A stretch of DNA of 64,000 nucleotides from JAFGJQ01 sp964495075 (lineage in GTDB: Bacteria > Planctomycetota > Phycisphaerae > UBA1845): NCBI GenBank assembly GCA_964495075.1, contig CAZBUJ010000012.1, positions 28,209 through 92,208 of the forward strand, given 5' to 3'. Below, one piece after another: positions 41,424 to 50,012 of this stretch. A model generated the notes under the pieces. The model saw nothing but the letters and a program-made list of their open reading frames with translations, was not told the DNA's origin and did not search any database. Numbering within the stretch: the first letter of the stretch is position 1; each line of letters begins with the position of its first letter. The position numbers and the translations under genes are program-made.

Positions 41424-44400
41424 ATGTCACCTGTGCGATGGAGGAAGGTGAAGGAGTTGTTTCACGCCGCCCAGGGGCGCGATGCAGGGCGTCGCGCGGT
41501 GTTTCTGGACGATGCCTGTCGAGGCGACGTCGTGCTACGGGCGGAAGTGCAATCGCTGATTTCCGCGCACGAAGCGGAGCCCGAGTTCATCGAGCAGCCT
41601 GCTCTCGGCGCCGTCGCGGTGCCTGAACTCGTTGACCTCGACCGCCGCGTGGACACAACGGTCGGACGGTACCGACTCGCGCGCGCGATCGGATTCGGCG
41701 GAATGGGCGCGGTGTACTTGGCGGCCCGGGTCGACGAAGCGTACCAAAAGCAGGTGGCAATCAAGCTTCTCCGTACCGACCGCTTCCTGGACGGATCGCA
41801 GCGGCGAAAGGAATTGATGCGGCGGTTCCGCACCGAGCGGCAAACGATGGCCGATCTGGACCATCCGAACATCGCGAGATTGCTCGACGGCGGCACAACG
41901 GACGAGGGGGTTCCTTATTTCGTGATGGACTACATCGAGGGCCAGCCGATCGACCAGTATTGCGATGCCGCCGGGCTCTCGACGGGAGAGCGACTTCAAC
42001 TGTTTCGAACCGCCTGCACCGCCGTCCATTATGCCCACCAGCACCTGGTCGTCCATTGCGACCTGAAGCCGAGCAACATCCTGGTTACCCCGGACGGGAC
42101 ACCGAGATTACTTGACTTTGGAATCGCCAAGCTGCTGGAGCGCGGGTCGGCGGCGGGTCCTGATCCTACACGCACCACGGGGCGGCCCATGACGCCCGAG
42201 TACGCCAGCCCGGAACAGATGCGTGGCGAACGGATCATGACGGCCAGCGACGTGTACTCACTCGGAGTGGTCCTGTACGAGCTGCTCACCGGCCACCGGC
42301 CGTATCGACTGACCGACCTACCGCCGCAGGACATTGCCCGGGTCATCTGTGAGCAGCCGCCGGACAAGCCCAGCGCGGCCATCATGCGGGTCGAGGAACG
42401 AGCGACCTCCGACGGTTCCAGCTGGATCACGCTCACGCCGCAGTCGGTCAGTCTGACCCGGGAGGGGCACCCGGACCGCCTTCGCCGTCGCCTGGCGGGT
42501 GATCTCGACATGATCGTGCTCAAGGCCCTGCGAAAGGAACCGGATCGCCGATACACGTCGGTGGAGCAGTTTTCGGAGGATATTCGGCGTCACCTCGCGG
42601 GGCGGCCGGTGATCGCGCGGCCCGATACCCTCGCGTACCGTACGACGAAGTTCGTGCGCCGCCATGGGTGGGGCGTGGCCGCCACGGCAACCGTGATGGT
42701 TCTACTCGCCGGAGCCGCCGCCGTCACCACGTGGGCGGCGCGGGAAGCCCGGCAGCAACGGGACTTGGCCATCCAGCAGCAACGGGCGGCGGAAGCCAAC
42801 CTGGCCCGGGCCCTGGACGCCGAACACAACGCCGCTGTCGAAGCCGACACCGCCCAGCAGGTGGCAGACTACCTGGTGAAGGTGTTCGAGACCTCAGACC
42901 CCTTCTTCCGTTCGACTCCCGGAGACCGCCCGGGCACGGAGATCACCGCGGGTGAACTGCTCGCGCAGGGAGCGGCGCAGATCGAGGCCGAGCTGAACGA
43001 CCAGCCCGAAATCCAGGCCCGTCTGCTGCACACCCTCGGAAACGTGTATGCCGGGCTCGGCGCCTACAGCGAGGCCGAGCGACTCCTGCAAAAGTCATTG
43101 TGCATCCGTCGGGAAACCTTTCCGGCTGAACACCTGGACGTGACCGCAGACCTGCACAGCCTCGGGCAGCTCTATACGAAAACCGGCGAGTACACGCGAG
43201 CCGAGCCGCTCCTCCAGGACGCCCTCTCCATGCGGCGACGACTGCTGGGCGCTGCGGATCCCAGAATAGCCGCCAGTCTGGACGGGCTGGGCACGCTGTA
43301 CACCCATATGGGAGATTACGACCGCGCCCAAACGTACTACCAGCAGGCTCTGGACATGTACGGTTCCGTACTCGGCCCGGACCACGTCTATGTCGCGATG
43401 AGCCTGGCCAACCAGGCAAGCGTTCTGCATTCCATGGGTCAATACGCGGCGGCCGAGCCGGTGTACCGTAAGGCACTCGCCACACTCCGGGCAGCACGCG
43501 GCGACAAACACCCGGACGTCGCCACCGTCATGGAGAATCTGGCACTGCTACTCCAAACGCGGGGCGAATTCGAAGAGGCCGAGACAACGCTCCGGAAAGT
43601 CCTGGACCTGCGCCTTGAACTGTTTGGCGAGGAGCACGAGGCCGTCGCCCAGACGCTGCACAACCTCGGTCATGTGCTCAGCGGGCGGGGTGACGTCGAA
43701 CACGCCGGCCCACTCTACGAACAAGCGCTGGCCTTGCGGCGCAAGCTGCTCGGCAACGATCACACCAAGGTCGCCGAGACCTTGAACGACCTCGCCTACC
43801 TGCGCTATGCCAAGGGCGATTTCGCCGGGGCCGAACCCCTGTTCCGGGCCGCCTTGGCGATCGAGCGCAAACGATACCCCGATGGCCATCCGTCGCTTGC
43901 TCTCCGGCTGCACAATCTGGCCTCCGTATTCGCGGCGCAGGGCCGGTATGCCGAAGCGGAAGAAATGTATCGCGAGGCGTTGACCATGCGCCGGGAACGC
44001 TTGGGTCCCCATAGCCCGGCGGCTGCCGAGACGCTCCATAACTTGGGCGGACTGCTGTACCTGCGCGGCAATCTAACCGAGGCCGAGCCCCTGCTGCGCG
44101 AGGCGCTCGAAATCCGGCGCCAGACATTCGGAGATGCACATCACACGGTGGCGGCGACCTGCAACTCCCTGGGGGCACTGCTGCGGGAACGAGGAGAATA
44201 CGACGCGGCCGAACAATTACTCCGCCAAAGTCTGGAAATCTACGGCGAGGTTCTCCCGGCCGGGCATCCATCCACCGCAGGGTCCATGATGGAGCTGGGC
44301 GTCCTCCTGACTCTCACCGGGCGTCCGCGTGATGCCGAGCCGCTCCTGCGCCAGGCGTGGGAAATCCGTCGGCGGCACTATGGAAACCACTGGCTTACGG

Positions 44401-44681
44401 CCAACGCGGCCAGCGCTCTGGGGGCATGTCTGACGGCGTTGCGGGAATACGAGGAGGCCGAAACGCTGCTGACGGAAGGGTTTACGGTGCTGCAATCCGC
44501 ACGCGGCGAAGACGATCGTCTTACCAGGCGGGCGCTCCGCCGCATCATTGACCTGTACGACGCCTGGGGCAAGCGGGAGTCGGCGGCCGAGTGGCGGACG
44601 AAGCTGGAGTTGGATTCGCAACCCGGTGGCGCGGGCGGATCGGGTAGGCCGGGCGACGGCGGGGCGGAGCCGCAGGCGTAA
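41424..44681 (+). CDS. Ser/Thr protein kinase with transmembrane helix and long TPR array (second copy)
   Basis: PknB-like kinase of 1085 residues. Seen: P-loop I-G-F-G-G-M-G-A-V-Y (89-98), K114 in V-A-I-K, H-C-D-L-K-P-S-N (211-218, again Cys for Arg), D-F-G (231-233), Y-A-S-P-E-Q, and V-Y-S-L-G-V-V-L-Y-E-L-L-T-G. A membrane helix lies around 410-432 (V-A-A-T-A-T-V-M-V-L-L-A-G-A-A), then about 13 TPR repeats of 42 residues with the H-P/H-x-x-V-A-x-x-L-x-N-L-G pattern of kinesin-light-chain-like TPRs. The ATG at 41424 is preceded by TGGAGGGA; the longer open frame upstream runs through the sigma factor gene in another frame. More TPRs than the first copy, so the two may bind different partners. 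Confidence 0.9.
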   Translation: MSPVRWRKVKELFHAAQGRDAGRRAVFLDDACRGDVVLRAEVQSLISAHEAEPEFIEQPALGAVAVPELVDLDRRVDTTVGRYRLARAIGFGGMGAVYLAARVDEAYQKQVAIKLLRTDRFLDGSQRRKELMRRFRTERQTMADLDHPNIARLLDGGTTDEGVPYFVMDYIEGQPIDQYCDAAGLSTGERLQLFRTACTAVHYAHQHLVVHCDLKPSNILVTPDGTPRLLDFGIAKLLERGSAAGPDPTRTTGRPMTPEYASPEQMRGERIMTASDVYSLGVVLYELLTGHRPYRLTDLPPQDIARVICEQPPDKPSAAIMRVEERATSDGSSWITLTPQSVSLTREGHPDRLRRRLAGDLDMIVLKALRKEPDRRYTSVEQFSEDIRRHLAGRPVIARPDTLAYRTTKFVRRHGWGVAATATVMVLLAGAAAVTTWAAREARQQRDLAIQQQRAAEANLARALDAEHNAAVEADTAQQVADYLVKVFETSDPFFRSTPGDRPGTEITAGELLAQGAAQIEAELNDQPEIQARLLHTLGNVYAGLGAYSEAERLLQKSLCIRRETFPAEHLDVTADLHSLGQLYTKTGEYTRAEPLLQDALSMRRRLLGAADPRIAASLDGLGTLYTHMGDYDRAQTYYQQALDMYGSVLGPDHVYVAMSLANQASVLHSMGQYAAAEPVYRKALATLRAARGDKHPDVATVMENLALLLQTRGEFEEAETTLRKVLDLRLELFGEEHEAVAQTLHNLGHVLSGRGDVEHAGPLYEQALALRRKLLGNDHTKVAETLNDLAYLRYAKGDFAGAEPLFRAALAIERKRYPDGHPSLALRLHNLASVFAAQGRYAEAEEMYREALTMRRERLGPHSPAAAETLHNLGGLLYLRGNLTEAEPLLREALEIRRQTFGDAHHTVAATCNSLGALLRERGEYDAAEQLLRQSLEIYGEVLPAGHPSTAGSMMELGVLLTLTGRPRDAEPLLRQAWEIRRRHYGNHWLTANAASALGACLTALREYEEAETLLTEGFTVLQSARGEDDRLTRRALRRIIDLYDAWGKRESAAEWRTKLELDSQPGGAGGSGRPGDGGAEPQA

Positions 44682-44991
44682 GCGCAAATCTCGCCACGAG
44701 AAGTCTGCTCCTTTCCCGTGATGGCGTTGCTTGGCCGCGTGCCCCATGGCCCGATCCTTGTCGGTTCTCCGGATTAGAGCCGTGTCGGCCCAGGCCGTGC
44801 TCATGGGCCCTCCTCCACCTTCTGGCGGACCCGAGAATGAGGAATGCCAGCAGCACCAGATGGCCGCCCGCCAAAGAACCGGCGACGGCCCGTGCGCCGG
44901 CACTGGCACGCCGTCAACGGAGTGGCGCCACGCGGGTGATCCTGCCAGCGGAACAGTAGGATTCCCGGAAACGGGCGAAACGCCGGACCGA

Positions 44992-45013
44992 TTTCATATT
45001 CCGTTCATGTTGG
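44992..45013 (+). promoter_or_regulatory. Two TTCAT half-sites 11 bp apart (candidate OmpR-type site 1)
   Basis: TTTCAT at 44992-44997 and TTCATG at 45004-45009 repeat with an 11-bp period. Two more copies of the same 22-bp pattern lie at 49858 and 59321; 16 of 22 positions are identical in all three. The arylsulfotransferase-like gene starts 279 nt downstream. Confidence 0.6.
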
Positions 45014-45025
45014 CGTTGCCAACAT
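45007..45025. promoter_or_regulatory. Perfect inverted repeat overlapping site 1
   Basis: ATGTTGGC (45007-45014) and GCCAACAT (45018-45025) are exact inverted arms around GTT. The left arm shares three bases with the second TTCATG half-site. It could be an operator for a second, dimeric regulator, or a small hairpin in the leader if transcription starts upstream. Confidence 0.5.
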
Positions 45026-45292
45026 CATAAGAAGTGGCCGATCGATCCGGGACGCGTTTGCGGCGGCCTGGAGAACGGCCGATCGGCACGGGTGCAGAAG
45101 TCGCACGAGGTGTCCGTGAGCAGGCGCGCCGTCAAGCCATTGCCTGGGTTCCGGGGAACGGCCGGCGGCCCGAACATGAACACGGACAGGCGGCTCGCCC
45201 GCTGAGAAAAGCCAAAAGCCGGACGTTCGCTCGAAGCCCCTGGCGGAACAGCGTCACTTCGGCGGTCGAGTTCGGCCTGAAAGGATGCTCCC

Positions 45293-47200
45293 ATGCCCTT
45301 GAATCGCCCACTTCCCCGTGGCTGTTATTTCGCTCACGTTGCTGCCCCGTTGCTTGCTTGCGCGCTGGCGGTGCACATCGGAGCCCAGAACCCCTTTCCA
45401 CCTGCATCTGGGGGGGCGGAATCGACTTCGGAACAAGCGGTTGATCAACGGTCGGCTGGGCCAAGGAGCGGAAGACGGGAACGGCTGCCCGCGGGAGGTG
45501 CCAAGGCAAGGGCGACAAAACGAGGACTGATTGTCAATACCGACGCGGCATCCGCGGGCTACACGCTCTTCGCCCCGCTCAACTCGACGACGACTTACCT
45601 GGTCGATCTTCAGGGACAGTTGGTCCACTCGTGGTTGAGCAAGTACGTGCCGGGGCAAGCGGCCTATCTGCTCGACGACGGTAGCATACTGCGCTGCGCC
45701 CGCGAGCCTGGGAACCGGCATTTTGCGGGCGGTGGCATCGGCGGACGAGTGGAGCGGATCGCCCCCGACGGCACGCTCGTATGGAAGTTCGTGTACGCCG
45801 ACGAGAATCACTGCCAGCATCACGACATCGAGCCGTTGCCCAATGGGCACGTCCTGCTGATCGCGTGGGAAAAGAAAACCCGCGACCAGGTGGTTGCCGC
45901 GGGCGGTGATCCCGAGCAAATGACCGGTGGCGAAATGTGGCCGGATTGTGTGATCGAAGTGGAGCCGCAGGGAGCATCGGGCGGGAAGATCGTCTGGGAA
46001 TGGCATGTCTGGGACCATCTCGTTCAGGAATTCGACCCGAGCAAGCCACGCTACGGCGCCGTGGCGGATCATCCGGAGTTGGTCGATCTGAACTACCACC
46101 AGCGCATGCCACGGGTGACACCGGCCGAAATCAAGCGGTTGCGATCGTTGGGTTACGTGGGTGGAGGTGATTCGGAGGAGACGGGCGAGGGGGACGAGAA
46201 ACGGCCACCCTTCGCTCCGGGACCGGGTGGAGTCGACATGCGGGCGGATTGGTGTCACACGAATGCCATTGCCTACAACGCCAAGCTCGACCAGATCGCG
46301 TTGAGTGTTCACAACTTCAACGAGATCTGGATCATCGATCACAGCACGAGCACGCAGGAGGCGGCTGGACACCGTGGAGGGCGGCAGAAGCGGGGCGGAG
46401 ACCTGCTGTACCGGTGGGGCAACCCCCGGGCGTATGGCGCCGGCGGCGTGAAGGAGCAGACACTCTTCGGGCAGCACGACGTGCGCTGGATTCCGGAGAG
46501 TTTCCCCGGCGCCGGGCACCTGATCCTGTTCAACAACGGCGTCGGGCGGCCCAACGGACGATACTCGTCGATCGTGCAGTTTGCGCCGCCCGTCGATTCG
46601 ACAGGGAGCTACCGCCTGGGCCGCGGTCAGGCGTTTGGACCGTCGAAGCCAAGCTGGGAGTACACCGCCGCCAACAAGCAGGACTTGTTTTCCCATTCCA
46701 TCTCCGGGGCGGAACGGTTGCCGAACGGGAACACGCTGGTCTGTTCCGGGGAGCAGGGACGCATCCTTGAAGTGACCGCAGGCGGAAAAACAGTCTGGGA
46801 GTACATCAATCCGTACATCGAACGCAGCCGGCCGAACGACGGTTTCGGCCCGCCTGGCCGCGGGTCGGGTGTGCGGCGTCCGGCCCAGGAGGGGCGCGAC
46901 ACTCCGCCGGTCGGTGGTCGCGGCGGTGGCGAAAGCGACGGTCGTCGGCGAGGGGCCACGCGGAGCGGAGGCACGAACGGGCGACCGGAACGTCGGCCTC
47001 CTTGGGGGCCGGCCGGGCGAGGTCCGTTGCGACCGCCGCCTGGTGCCGGCCCTCGGGGAGGCGGGCCCGGCCCTGGGCCAGCGGGTCCTCCGGGCGGGCT
47101 CGGAGGCGGGCTCTTCCGGGCCACCCGCCTTCCGCCGGATCACCCGGGTGTGCAGCGCCTGTTGAGAATCAAGGCTGCGGGTCAGGATGGCGCGAAGTGA
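45293..47200 (+). CDS. Arylsulfotransferase (ASST)-like secreted protein with Gly/Arg/Pro-rich insert
   Basis: Exported beta-propeller protein of the arylsulfotransferase (Arylsulfotrans) type, 635 residues. Such enzymes move sulfate from a phenolic ester to another phenol; activity here is not proven. Seen: signal peptide (A-A-P-L-L-A-C-A-L-A-V-H-I-G-A-Q); G-Y-T-L-F-A-P-L-N-S-T-T-T-Y-L-V-D; H-D-I-E-P-L-P-N-G-H-V-L-L-I-A-W-E; I-V-W-E-W-H-V-W-D-H-L-V-Q; D-W-C-H-T-N-A-I-A-Y; Q-H-D-V-R-W-I-P. Residues about 508-600 are a low-complexity Gly/Arg/Pro stretch, then the family end L-F-R-A-T-R-L-P-P-D-H-P-G-V returns. A paralog at 55742 has a dockerin-like tail instead. An upstream AAAGGA supports the start. 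Confidence 0.8.
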   Translation: MPLNRPLPRGCYFAHVAAPLLACALAVHIGAQNPFPPASGGAESTSEQAVDQRSAGPRSGRRERLPAGGAKARATKRGLIVNTDAASAGYTLFAPLNSTTTYLVDLQGQLVHSWLSKYVPGQAAYLLDDGSILRCAREPGNRHFAGGGIGGRVERIAPDGTLVWKFVYADENHCQHHDIEPLPNGHVLLIAWEKKTRDQVVAAGGDPEQMTGGEMWPDCVIEVEPQGASGGKIVWEWHVWDHLVQEFDPSKPRYGAVADHPELVDLNYHQRMPRVTPAEIKRLRSLGYVGGGDSEETGEGDEKRPPFAPGPGGVDMRADWCHTNAIAYNAKLDQIALSVHNFNEIWIIDHSTSTQEAAGHRGGRQKRGGDLLYRWGNPRAYGAGGVKEQTLFGQHDVRWIPESFPGAGHLILFNNGVGRPNGRYSSIVQFAPPVDSTGSYRLGRGQAFGPSKPSWEYTAANKQDLFSHSISGAERLPNGNTLVCSGEQGRILEVTAGGKTVWEYINPYIERSRPNDGFGPPGRGSGVRRPAQEGRDTPPVGGRGGGESDGRRRGATRSGGTNGRPERRPPWGPAGRGPLRPPPGAGPRGGGPGPGPAGPPGGLGGGLFRATRLPPDHPGVQRLLRIKAAGQDGAK

Positions 47201-47483
47201 TGCACGTGTGCCCCATGCTGCCACAACGCTCCAATCGAGTTGCGACCGCCTTCCTGGCGCGAAACGCGGCCAAGAGAGCGGGACCGTCCGGGAGAGACGC
47301 TGGACCCCATGGCGTTCATGGCCGACGTCCCGGAAACCGGGCCGAGTCGATCCGGCGACCGGGGGCGGCCTGGGGTATACTGACCCTGGTGCCCCGTGGA
47401 CCGGGCGATGCCTTGCCTCGTCCGGGCGGCAACCTTAACCCCTTTTCCGGGTCGTGTTGGTCGGAAGGGCGTGGATAGGCGCG

Positions 47484-48158
47484 ATGCGTGTCCTGGTAGT
47501 CGAAGATCAGCAGCGGCTGCGCAACTGGCTGCAAAAGGGCCTCCGGGAGGCCGACTTCGTCGTTGATGCGACCGGTGAAGGAAACGAAGGGCTCTGGTAC
47601 GCGAAGGGCAATACCTACGACGTCATCATCCTGGACCTGATGTTACCGGGGCTCGACGGGCTCACCATTCTGCGCCGGCTGCGGGAGGGCGGCTCCGAAA
47701 CTCCAGTCCTGATTCTCACCGCCAAGGACACGGTGCCGGATCGCGTCAAAGGTCTGGATCTGGGCGCGGATGACTACCTGGTCAAACCGTTTGCCTTCGA
47801 GGAGTTGCTGGCGCGGGTGCGGGCCCTCGTCCGCCGCGGCTACGGCAAGCACAGCACCATCATCGAGGTCGGTGATCTTCAAATCGACACGGCCAAGCAA
47901 CAGGTATGGCGAGGAGGGCAGGAGATCGAGCTGAGGGCGATGGAATACAAGCTGCTGGAGTATCTGACGAGACGAGCGGGTGAAACCGTCAGTCGTAGCG
48001 AGATATGGGACCATCTCTATGATTTTGGCTCGCAAACGATGAGCAACACCGTGGACGTCTACATCAGTTGCCTGCGGCGCAAGCTCGATCGCCCCGGCGA
48101 GAAAAGCCTGATTCAGACGCGTCGTGGGCTTGGCTACACTCTCGGATCCAGTTCATGA
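47484..48158 (+). CDS. OmpR/PhoB-family response regulator
   Basis: Two-component response regulator, 224 residues, cytoplasmic. Seen: receiver domain with V-V-E-D acidic pocket, phospho-acceptor D51 in I-I-L-D-L-M-L-P-G-L-D-G, conserved T in L-I-L-T-A-K-D and K in D-D-Y-L-V-K-P-F-A-F; then a winged-helix DNA-binding domain (E-L-R-A-M-E-Y-K-L-L-E-Y-L, V-S-R-S-E-I-W-D-H-L-Y, N-T-V-D-V-Y-I-S-C-L-R-R-K-L, I-Q-T-R-R-G-L-G-Y-T-L). Its stop overlaps the sensor kinase start (ATGA). OmpR-type regulators bind direct repeats about 11 bp apart, matching the three 22-bp elements nearby. A TATACT at 47376 could be its -10 but has no matching -35. Confidence 0.93.
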   Translation: MRVLVVEDQQRLRNWLQKGLREADFVVDATGEGNEGLWYAKGNTYDVIILDLMLPGLDGLTILRRLREGGSETPVLILTAKDTVPDRVKGLDLGADDYLVKPFAFEELLARVRALVRRGYGKHSTIIEVGDLQIDTAKQQVWRGGQEIELRAMEYKLLEYLTRRAGETVSRSEIWDHLYDFGSQTMSNTVDVYISCLRRKLDRPGEKSLIQTRRGLGYTLGSSS

Positions 48159-49771
48159 CTCCCTCGCTGCGTTCCAGGCTGATCCTCGGCATGTTCATGG
48201 GAATGGCCATGCTGCAGGTCGTGGCCGGCGCGACGATCTATACCGTGCAGCGACGACAACTCTACCGGGCATTCGACGACACGTTGCTGGGCAGTGCCAA
48301 CGCGCTCGCGTTGCTGATTCATCCCGGCCCGTTCGGATACCGGTTTGATTCCGAGGGTCTGGCGCGACTGCCGGTGGGCAAGATCCGCCAAGGGGCCCTG
48401 TTTCAACTCTGGAGTGACCGGCCGATTGACACTTCGTCTCCGAGGCGGGGGCCCGACTCCGGTCGGGAGGACGCAGGCCGCCCGGGCCTGGCGTGGAACG
48501 ACCGCCCGCCGCCCGAGCCCGGCTTTCCCGGTCCGGGGCCGCCGCCGGGCCCGTTTCGTTTCCTTCCGCCTCCCGACGAAACAGACGCTTGGCGAAACCG
48601 CGAACCCGGGAAGCTGGTCATTCGCTCCGCCCTGTTGGGCGAGGCGGATTTGCCCCGTCTTGACGCGCCGCTGGGTCGGCCGCGTTTCCAAATGGTTGTC
48701 CTGCCCGGCGGCGCGCCCGGACGGGCGGTGGGGCTGCAGTTTCAAGTACCCGGACGGGCGCAGGAGCCTCGTTGGGTTCCCCCCGCCAGGATGACGGCCG
48801 TGGTTGCAGCGGATGCTGGCGAGCTTGAGAAGCAGTTGAGTTTTCTCGGGGCGCTGCTCGCGGCGACCGCCCTGGGGACGATGGCCGTTTCCGGTGGCGC
48901 CGCCTGGTTGGTCGTCAGCCGGGGGCTGCGCCCGCTTGCCGCCGTGGCTCGGACGATTGCCACGCTGGACGAGACGGGTCTGAAGCAGCGTCTGGCGAAC
49001 GGCGGCGTGCCCCGGGAAATCGAGCCTGTCGTCCAGCAACTGAATGGGCTGCTCGGGCGGCTCGATGAGGCCTTCGACCGCGAACGGGCCCTCACCGCCG
49101 ATGTTGCCCACGAACTGCGAACCCCGGTGGCGGAGATCCGCGCGATCGCGGAGATCACGTTGAACCGCCTGCGTGATCCGGAGGAGTACCGCCAGGCTCT
49201 CGGCGAAACGCTGGATGCCGTCAGAACCCTGCAAGGGCTGATTGAGAAGCTGCTGGTCTTGGCGCGTTTGGAGGCCGGGCAGATACAGCCGGAACTGCGG
49301 CTCGTCCCTCTTAAGCCCGTGGTGGCACAGCACTGGGCGCAGGTCCGTAACCGCGCCGAGGCTCGTGGCGTTACGTTTACCGACCGCTGTCCCCGGGATG
49401 GGGTCGTGTTCGCCGATCCGAAGCTCCTGGAGGTGGTTGTGTCCAACGTGCTGTCCAACGCCGCCACCTATGCGCTCGACCGCGGTAGCATCACCGCCGA
49501 CGCCCAGCGCGTGGGAACACGGTACCAACTCCGCATCACCAACACTGGCTGCGCGCTGAGCGAGAGGGAGGTCGCCCAAGTGTTCGATCGGTTCTGGCGG
49601 GCCGATGCCGCGCGCGGCAAGATCGACCAGAACTGCGGACTGGGCTTGACGCTCGTGAGGCGGGCGATGGAAGCCATGGGCGGTCAAGCGGAGGCGAGCG
49701 TGAGCCAGGAACGCTGCTTCACCCTGACCCTCACGTTTGCCGACAAGGAACGACCTTCCCTCCCCCGATAG
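48155..49771 (+). CDS. Sensor histidine kinase, partner of the OmpR-family regulator
   Basis: Inner-membrane sensor kinase of 538 residues. Seen: TM1 at about 8-30 (L-I-L-G-M-F-M-G-M-A-M-L-Q-V-V-A-G-A); a periplasmic domain of about 190 residues containing a Pro/Gly/Arg-rich segment (roughly 90-145, P-G-P-P-P-G-P-F-R-F); TM2 about 230-250; HAMP; H-box V-A-H-E-L-R-T-P with H319; N-box N-V-L-S-N-A-A; F-box-like F-D-R-F-W-R-A-D; and G-box C-G-L-G-L-T-L-V. The start overlaps the regulator's stop by 4 bp. The periplasmic domain matches no sensor fold I recognise, so the signal is unknown. Confidence 0.92.
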   Translation: MTPSLRSRLILGMFMGMAMLQVVAGATIYTVQRRQLYRAFDDTLLGSANALALLIHPGPFGYRFDSEGLARLPVGKIRQGALFQLWSDRPIDTSSPRRGPDSGREDAGRPGLAWNDRPPPEPGFPGPGPPPGPFRFLPPPDETDAWRNREPGKLVIRSALLGEADLPRLDAPLGRPRFQMVVLPGGAPGRAVGLQFQVPGRAQEPRWVPPARMTAVVAADAGELEKQLSFLGALLAATALGTMAVSGGAAWLVVSRGLRPLAAVARTIATLDETGLKQRLANGGVPREIEPVVQQLNGLLGRLDEAFDRERALTADVAHELRTPVAEIRAIAEITLNRLRDPEEYRQALGETLDAVRTLQGLIEKLLVLARLEAGQIQPELRLVPLKPVVAQHWAQVRNRAEARGVTFTDRCPRDGVVFADPKLLEVVVSNVLSNAATYALDRGSITADAQRVGTRYQLRITNTGCALSEREVAQVFDRFWRADAARGKIDQNCGLGLTLVRRAMEAMGGQAEASVSQERCFTLTLTFADKERPSLPR

Positions 49772-49857
49772 CCGGGCACGAAGCACCGACGCGCTCCCGC
49801 GGTTTCAGCGTGGCTGCACATCGGCCGCTTTCCCTGCATGCCCGCCCCGCGTCAGGA

Positions 49858-49879
49858 TTTCATCTTCTTTTCATGATCG
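49858..49879 (+). promoter_or_regulatory. Two TTCAT half-sites 11 bp apart (candidate OmpR-type site 2)
   Basis: TTTCAT at 49858-49863 and TTCATG at 49870-49875, followed by ATCG. It lies in the 241-bp gap between the sensor kinase stop and the lamin-tail gene, 133 nt before that gene's start codon. An inverted TTTCAT half occurs on the minus strand near 49890. Confidence 0.6.
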
Positions 49880-50012
49880 TGGCACCAGAATGAAACTTGG
49901 AGTCGAGGGAATTCGTGGCCTGCGCCGGGGGCGGCGCGGTGGGCGGGCAACGGCGGGGGGCCGGTTGCGCTGCCCGGGCGTTTCCCAACGTGCGCGGAAT
50001 AGGAGGAGAATC

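Larger units (their letters stand above)
44682..45292. other. 611-bp intergenic region upstream of an arylsulfotransferase-like gene
   Basis: No gene recognised. It starts with a weak hairpin after the kinase stop (TCTCG-CCA-CGAGA, 44689-44701) and contains the 22-bp direct-repeat element at 44992-45013 and the inverted repeat at 45007-45025. The remaining sequence shows nothing I can name. Confidence 0.5.

Noticed and set aside
44790..44874. Minus-strand hydrophobic stretch followed by Arg residues, resembling a PEP-CTERM helix.
   Set aside because: No open frame joins it to a plausible protein; a stop lies close upstream, so it is probably a chance product of GC-rich sequence.
47376..47381. 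TATACT as a promoter -10 for the response regulator.
   Set aside because: No matching -35 at the right distance.
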